Below, piece after piece: positions 60,135-64,000 of a stretch of 64,000 nt of DNA. Position 1 is the stretch's first letter; every line of letters starts with the position of its first letter. The notes below the pieces were generated by a model, which saw only the letters and a list, made by a program, of their open reading frames with translations, searched no databases and had not been told where the DNA came from. The position numbers were made by a program, and so were the translations under genes. Origin of the DNA: Photobacterium sp. JCM 19050 (lineage in GTDB: Bacteria; Pseudomonadota; Gammaproteobacteria; Enterobacterales; Vibrionaceae); NCBI GenBank assembly GCA_001310455.1, contig BAXG01000018.1:1-64000 (forward strand). The letters are read 5' to 3'.

Positions 60135-60150
60135 AGATTGTCGACAATCC
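60135..60150. promoter_or_regulatory. Operator 2 of the prp GntR regulator
   Basis: Core ATTGTCGACAAT (60137-60148), a perfect palindrome matching operator 1 except at the centre. A partial match TGTCGACAAT also occurs at 59999-60008, inside the first codons of the regulator gene, and TGTCAACAAT at 60043-60052 near its start; these may be weaker sites. Confidence 0.72.
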
Positions 60151-60466
60151 CACGTATTCGTTCAGGGAACACAGGGTTAAGTAGAGACCGGAAATCGGTT
60201 AAGCGTTGGAGATTTAAGAAAGTTAGATGAAGTTTGTCGCTTGCAATAACTCGCTGATGGATAACCCTGGTTCAACTGTGGTATGTTCTCTTCTCATCTG
60301 CGATATTTGGTTGATAAAACGTCGACATAACCAAGGATCGGGGTCGCAGTGTCGCCTTCATTCCGCGTCAGCTCATACCCTGCTCCAGAAAAATAAGTCG
60401 AAACTTCCAACCAGTTAACCGGCCACTCCGGCTGGCTCGCATCTGTCTACCTTCTCGGAAAATCAC
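60151..60466. other. Intergenic region upstream of the ABC exporter
   Basis: About 315 bases between the prp operators and the exporter gene. One frame (60227-60418) has a start but no ribosome site or family resemblance. The region should contain the exporter promoter; no regulator site was recognised. Confidence 0.4.
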
Positions 60467-62323
60467 ATGCTATTTAAACGTTTCGAAAGCCTGACGTCTG
60501 CTTTCCCTCCGGAGCAGCCTACGCAGCCACCCGAAGGGATATTTGCCTTTTGTCGTCATTACACCAAGGGCTTTGAAAAACCATTGCTGGCGATGACCAT
60601 TCTTGGCGCCATCATCGCCATGCTGGAAGTCTCGTTGTTTGGCTTTATGGGCCAAATGGTGGACTGGCTGTCAAACCACGACAAGGCAACATTCCTTGCA
60701 GAGGAAGGGTGGACGCTGTTTGGCTGGAGTGTCCTTATTCTGGTGGGCATTCCAATCTTGCTGCTGATTCACAACCTGCTGGTTCACCAGACGCTTCTGG
60801 GTAACTACCCGATGGCTATTCGCTGGCTGGCACACCGGTTCCTGCTGCGCCAGAGCGTAAGCTTCTATCAGGATGAGTTTTCCGGGCGTATCGCCACCAA
60901 AGTGATGCAAACTGCGTTGGCAGTGCGCGAATCCGTGATGAAACTGGCCGATGTCGCGGTCTATATCTCGGTCTATTTTCTCTCTATGTTGGTGATGATC
61001 GGCAGTGCCGATTTACGCCTGATGTTGCCGCTGTTGCTTTGGCTTTTCGCCTATATCGGCATCCAGCTATATTTTGTGCCGCGCCTGAAAGCCGTTTCCC
61101 AGGAGCAGGCTGATGCCCGCGCCACCATGACCGGACGGATTGTCGACAGCTACACCAACATCAATACCGTTAAGCTCTTCTCACACACTGCCAGGGAATC
61201 AGACTACGCCGAAGAAGGCATGAAAGGATTCCTCGATACCGTTCACCGCCAGATGCGCCTGGTAACCGCATTTTCAATGAGTGTGGAGTTTACCAACTAC
61301 GTTCTGGTGTTTGCGATTTCCGGCATTTCAATCTGGCTGTGGCTCCATGATGCTATTTCCATTGGTGCTATTGCCGTTGCTGTGAGCCTTGCGCTTCGTA
61401 TCAACGGTATGTCCCACTGGATCATGTGGGAAGTGGGTGCGCTGTTTGAAAACCTCGGTACTGTCGTAGACGGCATGAAAACGCTCGCCAAGCCGGTTGC
61501 CATTGAAGACAAGCCGGAAGCCACCGACATGCAGGTGACTGATGGTAACATCCACTTTAAAGACATCAGCTTCCATTACGGAGAGAAAAAAGGCGTGATT
61601 GATCACCTGGACCTGAATATCAAGCCGGGTGAGAAAGTGGGCCTGGTTGGGCGTTCCGGCGCAGGAAAGTCGACGCTGGTTAACCTGCTTTTGCGTTTCC
61701 ACGATGTTGAAAAAGGCAGTGTACTGATTGACGGCCAAAATGTATCCGACGTAACACAGGACTCTCTGCGGGCACAAATTGGCATGGTGACCCAGGATAC
61801 CTCCCTGCTGCACCGCTCTATCCGGGAGAACATCCTTTACGGCCGCCCTGATGCCACAGAGGAAGAACTGCTGACAGCCAGCCACCGAGCTCATGCGCAT
61901 GAGTTTATTAACGACCTCACCGATCCTTTCGGCAACAGCGGTTATGATGCCCAGGTCGGTGAGCGCGGCGTGAAGCTCTCGGGTGGTCAGCGCCAACGTA
62001 TTGCCATTGCCCGTGCACTATTGAAAGACGCTCCAATACTGGTACTGGACGAAGCGACATCCGCGCTGGACTCAGAGGTCGAGGCCGCTATTCAGGAAAG
62101 CCTCTATCAATTGATGGAAGGTAAAACGGTGATTGCCATCGCCCACCGACTCTCTACCATCGCCCAGATGGATCGTCTGGTCGTCCTCGATCAGGGCCGG
62201 ATTGTAGAACAAGGCACCCATCAGGAATTAGTGGAAGGTTGTGGTATCTACGCCCAGCTTTGGGCTCACCAGACCGGTGGCTATATTGGCTGTGAAGACG
62301 AGCAGGAAAAACAGAGCGCCTGA
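60467..62323 (+). CDS. ABC exporter, fused permease and ATPase
   Basis: 618 residues. Six membrane helices of the type I exporter fold (residues about 40-330), with a ~35-residue N-terminal extension, then an ATPase domain: Walker A GRSGAGKST (about 399-407), Q-loop GMVTQDTSLLHRSI, signature LSGGQRQRIAIARALL, Walker B ILVLDEATSALD and H-loop IAHRLSTIAQMDRL. It forms a homodimer or pairs with another half-transporter. The substrate is unknown; relatives export lipids, peptides or drugs. Single gene with its own terminator. Confidence 0.88.
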   Translation: MLFKRFESLTSAFPPEQPTQPPEGIFAFCRHYTKGFEKPLLAMTILGAIIAMLEVSLFGFMGQMVDWLSNHDKATFLAEEGWTLFGWSVLILVGIPILLLIHNLLVHQTLLGNYPMAIRWLAHRFLLRQSVSFYQDEFSGRIATKVMQTALAVRESVMKLADVAVYISVYFLSMLVMIGSADLRLMLPLLLWLFAYIGIQLYFVPRLKAVSQEQADARATMTGRIVDSYTNINTVKLFSHTARESDYAEEGMKGFLDTVHRQMRLVTAFSMSVEFTNYVLVFAISGISIWLWLHDAISIGAIAVAVSLALRINGMSHWIMWEVGALFENLGTVVDGMKTLAKPVAIEDKPEATDMQVTDGNIHFKDISFHYGEKKGVIDHLDLNIKPGEKVGLVGRSGAGKSTLVNLLLRFHDVEKGSVLIDGQNVSDVTQDSLRAQIGMVTQDTSLLHRSIRENILYGRPDATEEELLTASHRAHAHEFINDLTDPFGNSGYDAQVGERGVKLSGGQRQRIAIARALLKDAPILVLDEATSALDSEVEAAIQESLYQLMEGKTVIAIAHRLSTIAQMDRLVVLDQGRIVEQGTHQELVEGCGIYAQLWAHQTGGYIGCEDEQEKQSA

Positions 62324-62338
62324 TTGGCGGACTAAGTG

Positions 62339-62372
62339 ACTAAGGGGTAGCAAGTGCTACCCCTTTTTATTT
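62339..62372 (+). terminator. Terminator after the ABC exporter
   Basis: AAGGGGTAGCA pairs with TGCTACCCCTT (62342-62365), followed by TTTATTT. The hairpin faces the convergent PEP-CTERM gene and may serve both. Confidence 0.85.
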
Positions 62373-62380
62373 CAAAGGCA

Positions 62381-62998
62381 TTAACTCCGGACTCTACGCC
62401 GGGCAAACATCAGACCGGCCAGCCCAAGCACAAATACGACGATGATGCCCGGCTCACTCACCGAGGAGGGCGGCAACCGGCAGGTATTTTGGTTAAGTAC
62501 CCGCGTGGTGTAAGTGCCATCAAGGTTACCTGACAACACGCAATTGATGTTAATCAGCGTATCGTTATTCGGTTCTGGCCCGTTAAACTCATATTGCAGC
62601 GTATTCACACCAAAAGAGTTGTCGACATAATAAGGGCCAAACTGCCCTACCGTCAGGCCATTATTCCCTATCACCGCGACATAATCCCCCACCGGATAGT
62701 TAGCAATTTTCGGCTCTGCACCGACCGTAAGGTCAGATGCAAATACATTGCTGAACGTCCCGTCATCAAGGTAGATCACCATATCCAGATCGGAACCAAG
62801 AATCGGTGTTATATCGTTTGCCTGAATAAAATTCGTATTGGGACCAACGCCTGTAAAGGAAAAAAACCAGAGGTCAACCGTGGTATTCACGCCGTCAGAT
62901 TCCAGTGCATCCGCTTCCAGAAACACTGCCTTAACCGGCATTGAAAACAGTAAAAAAAGAGAAAAAAGAAAATGAATTGGAGATAGCCGCGCGTTCAT
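62381..62998 (-). CDS. PEP-CTERM-type secreted protein
   Basis: 205 residues. Signal peptide at the N-terminus (FLFSLFLLFSMPVKA), a beta-rich middle (DLDMVIYLDDGTFSNVFASD) and a C-terminal sorting region: VSEPGIIVVFVLGLAGLMFA then RRRVRS. This is the PEP-CTERM layout (short E-P motif, membrane helix, basic tail), with SEP in place of PEP. Such proteins are normally processed by an exosortase and displayed in exopolysaccharide. No exosortase or polysaccharide gene is in this window. Function of the middle domain unknown. Confidence 0.72.
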   Translation of the reverse strand: MNARLSPIHFLFSLFLLFSMPVKAVFLEADALESDGVNTTVDLWFFSFTGVGPNTNFIQANDITPILGSDLDMVIYLDDGTFSNVFASDLTVGAEPKIANYPVGDYVAVIGNNGLTVGQFGPYYVDNSFGVNTLQYEFNGPEPNNDTLININCVLSGNLDGTYTTRVLNQNTCRLPPSSVSEPGIIVVFVLGLAGLMFARRRVRS

Positions 62999-63189
62999 GG
63001 TTCACCGTCCTGGGCAATTGGATGCACCAAAAGGAATGCTTGCTAGTGCAATGAAAGGAGTATGGGAACGCAAGGAATATGCCGTGATCCCAGTGAATTG
63101 ATAACTCGCCAGTTTTGAATTTTTGGTCAGTGAAAAAAAACAATGCTGTAAAAAATACTGACAACCCTGCGTTCGCACCTGTACTTATA

Positions 63190-63279
63190 AAAGGGAACAG
63201 CCATTCCTTCAGGTATTTTCCTTGAATTGAACGCACTGAAATCACTCTGAATGACGCACCTTGAGGTGGTTTGGGTATA
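63190..63279 (-). repeat. 90-bp dispersed repeat, copy B (exact match to 39577-39666)
   Basis: Identical over 90 bases to the reverse complement of copy A, 23.5 kb away. Copy B lacks the outer arm that closes copy A's hairpin. It lies between the PEP-CTERM gene and the MipA-like gene and may affect the promoter of the latter, whose start is 68 bases further on. The final bases (TTGAGGTGGTTTGGGTATA) match module 1 at the window start. Confidence 0.85.
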
Positions 63280-63346
63280 ACAGCATTGCAAGTATTTCCC
63301 GGTTTTTCCGTTCTTCTTTTTTAAGGAATCAAACGGAGAACAAAAA

Positions 63347-64000
63347 ATGCAGTTAAAACCAGGATTAATCTGCACCGCAATGATGGCGATGCTGTCTGCA
63401 CAGGCTGTTGCTCAGGATGAATATTACGATTACGGTTTTGTCGGCGGCAGCTTGGCGTTGGGCAATCCGTTTTTTCTGAAGACAGTGCAGGTGCGATCGT
63501 TGAACCCAACCTTTTTTATAACGGCAAATACGGTTTTATTGACGGAGGGTTGTTGAATGTCGCACTCCTGCCCTGGTTGGGAGTCACGGGTCAGTGGCGC
63601 TTTGAAGAAGTCAGTGATGATGTAGATTCCCTACCCTCAGGTATTGATGACAGAGAAGGTAACGGTGAATTGGGTCTGACACTGGGTACCGTCGGCGCCA
63701 GGCTGACCTTTCTCCATGACATCACCGACGTTCACGACGGCTATGAAATTCAGCTTCATCTCGGGCGGGCGTTTGATACACCATTCAACAACTTTGCCAT
63801 ATCACCTTATGTGGAGGTCGATTACCGGGACAAAAAACTGTCCAGCCACCTATATAGCGTGTCAGTTAAAGAATCAGTGGCATCCGGCCTCTCCCGGTTT
63901 AACGCGAGCAGTTCCTGGGTTTATCAGGCTGGAATTATTGGCATCTATGACATCACACCGGACTGGTTAGGCATCGTAAAAGCAGAAGTGTCACACCATG
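63347..64000 (+). CDS. MipA/OmpV family outer-membrane protein (frameshifted, runs off the window)
   Basis: Partial; about 218 residues are visible after joining. Signal peptide MQLKPGLICTAMMAMLSAQA then VAQ-DE. The mature part shows alternating beta strands: YGFVGGSLALGNPFF, IVEPNLFYNGKYGFIDGGLL, ELGLTLGTVGARLTF and GYEIQLHLGRAFDTPF, the pattern of the MipA/OmpV barrels. The frame slips at the six-T run near 63470-63475; one more T gives NPFFSEDSAGAIVEPN and an open frame to the window edge. Role probably outer-membrane pore or scaffold; the C-terminus is not seen. AACGGAG lies upstream of the ATG. Confidence 0.7.

Noticed and set aside
60227-60418. 63-codon frame between the prp operators and the ABC exporter
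   Set aside because: No ribosome site, no recognisable family, and it lies where the exporter promoter is expected.
1-64000. tRNA genes, CRISPR array, prophage or insertion sequence
   Set aside because: No cloverleaf-like segments, no regularly spaced repeats, and no transposase, integrase or phage structural genes were found; the repeats present are few, short and non-coding.

Overview
The window looks like chromosomal DNA of a marine gammaproteobacterium, most likely Vibrionaceae (an Enterovibrio/Grimontia/Vibrio-type genome; genus not proven). This rests on conserved neighbourhoods (yccA-tusE-yccX-rlmI-csgI/yccT; uvrY-uvrC-pgsA; grxA with ybjL; sdaC-sdaA; ynfL/ynfM-like divergent pair) and on short dispersed repeats of the kind seen between genes in Vibrionales. 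No tRNA, rRNA, CRISPR array, insertion sequence or prophage was seen.

Layout. 1-5 kb: zinc-starvation genes (zinc-free ribosomal proteins L31B and L36B; a DUF1826 gene behind a gutted COG0523 GTPase gene), each unit preceded by the same palindromic Zur-like box, plus a divergent LysR/MFS pair, a CCGSCS-motif peptide and a NERD nuclease-like protein. 5-11.6 kb: YgiQ radical SAM protein, DUF1801 protein, a divergent AraC regulator/Fe(II)-2OG dioxygenase pair, and two tandem paralogous lipoproteins. 11.7-16 kb: a three-gene one-carbon cassette (DmdA/GcvT-like tetrahydrofolate methyltransferase, MetF-like reductase, formate-tetrahydrofolate ligase) that could demethylate a methylated compound and oxidise the methyl group to formate. 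17-28.4 kb: Alx/TerC with a yybP-ykoY manganese riboswitch, a chemoreceptor, two GNAT acetyltransferases, class I fumarase, pabB, nudL, and the serine uptake and deamination pair sdaC-sdaA behind a CRP-like site. 28.6-40.4 kb: an overlapping cyclic-di-GMP synthase/phosphodiesterase pair, acetate transporter SatP, OFA-type MFS carrier, NfsA, an iron alcohol dehydrogenase, GrxA and YbjL. 40-53 kb: pgsA-uvrC-uvrY, the polar amino-acid ABC transporter aapJQMP, then yccA, tusE, yccX, a second chemoreceptor, rlmI and a csgI/yccT-like gene. 53.6-60.2 kb: a complete methylcitrate operon (gntR-prpB-prpC-prpD-prpE) with matching operators upstream. 60.4-64 kb: an ABC exporter, an orphan PEP-CTERM-type protein and the start of a MipA/OmpV porin-like gene that runs off the window.

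Reading caution. About twenty otherwise normal genes are broken by a single one- or two-base slip, and nearly every break can be repaired by restoring one base to a short homopolymer or one unit to a dinucleotide repeat. I treat these as probable sequencing or assembly deletions rather than real pseudogenes, and annotate the joined genes. The exception is the COG0523 relic, which has lost almost its whole coding sequence.

Most interesting points: the DmdA-like/MetF/Fhs cassette of unknown substrate; the Zur-type module with an eroded COG0523 gene still coupled to DUF1826; paired perfect operators for the propionate regulator; the Mn riboswitch; an exact 90-bp repeat present twice in opposite orientation; and the tandem lipoprotein paralogues.
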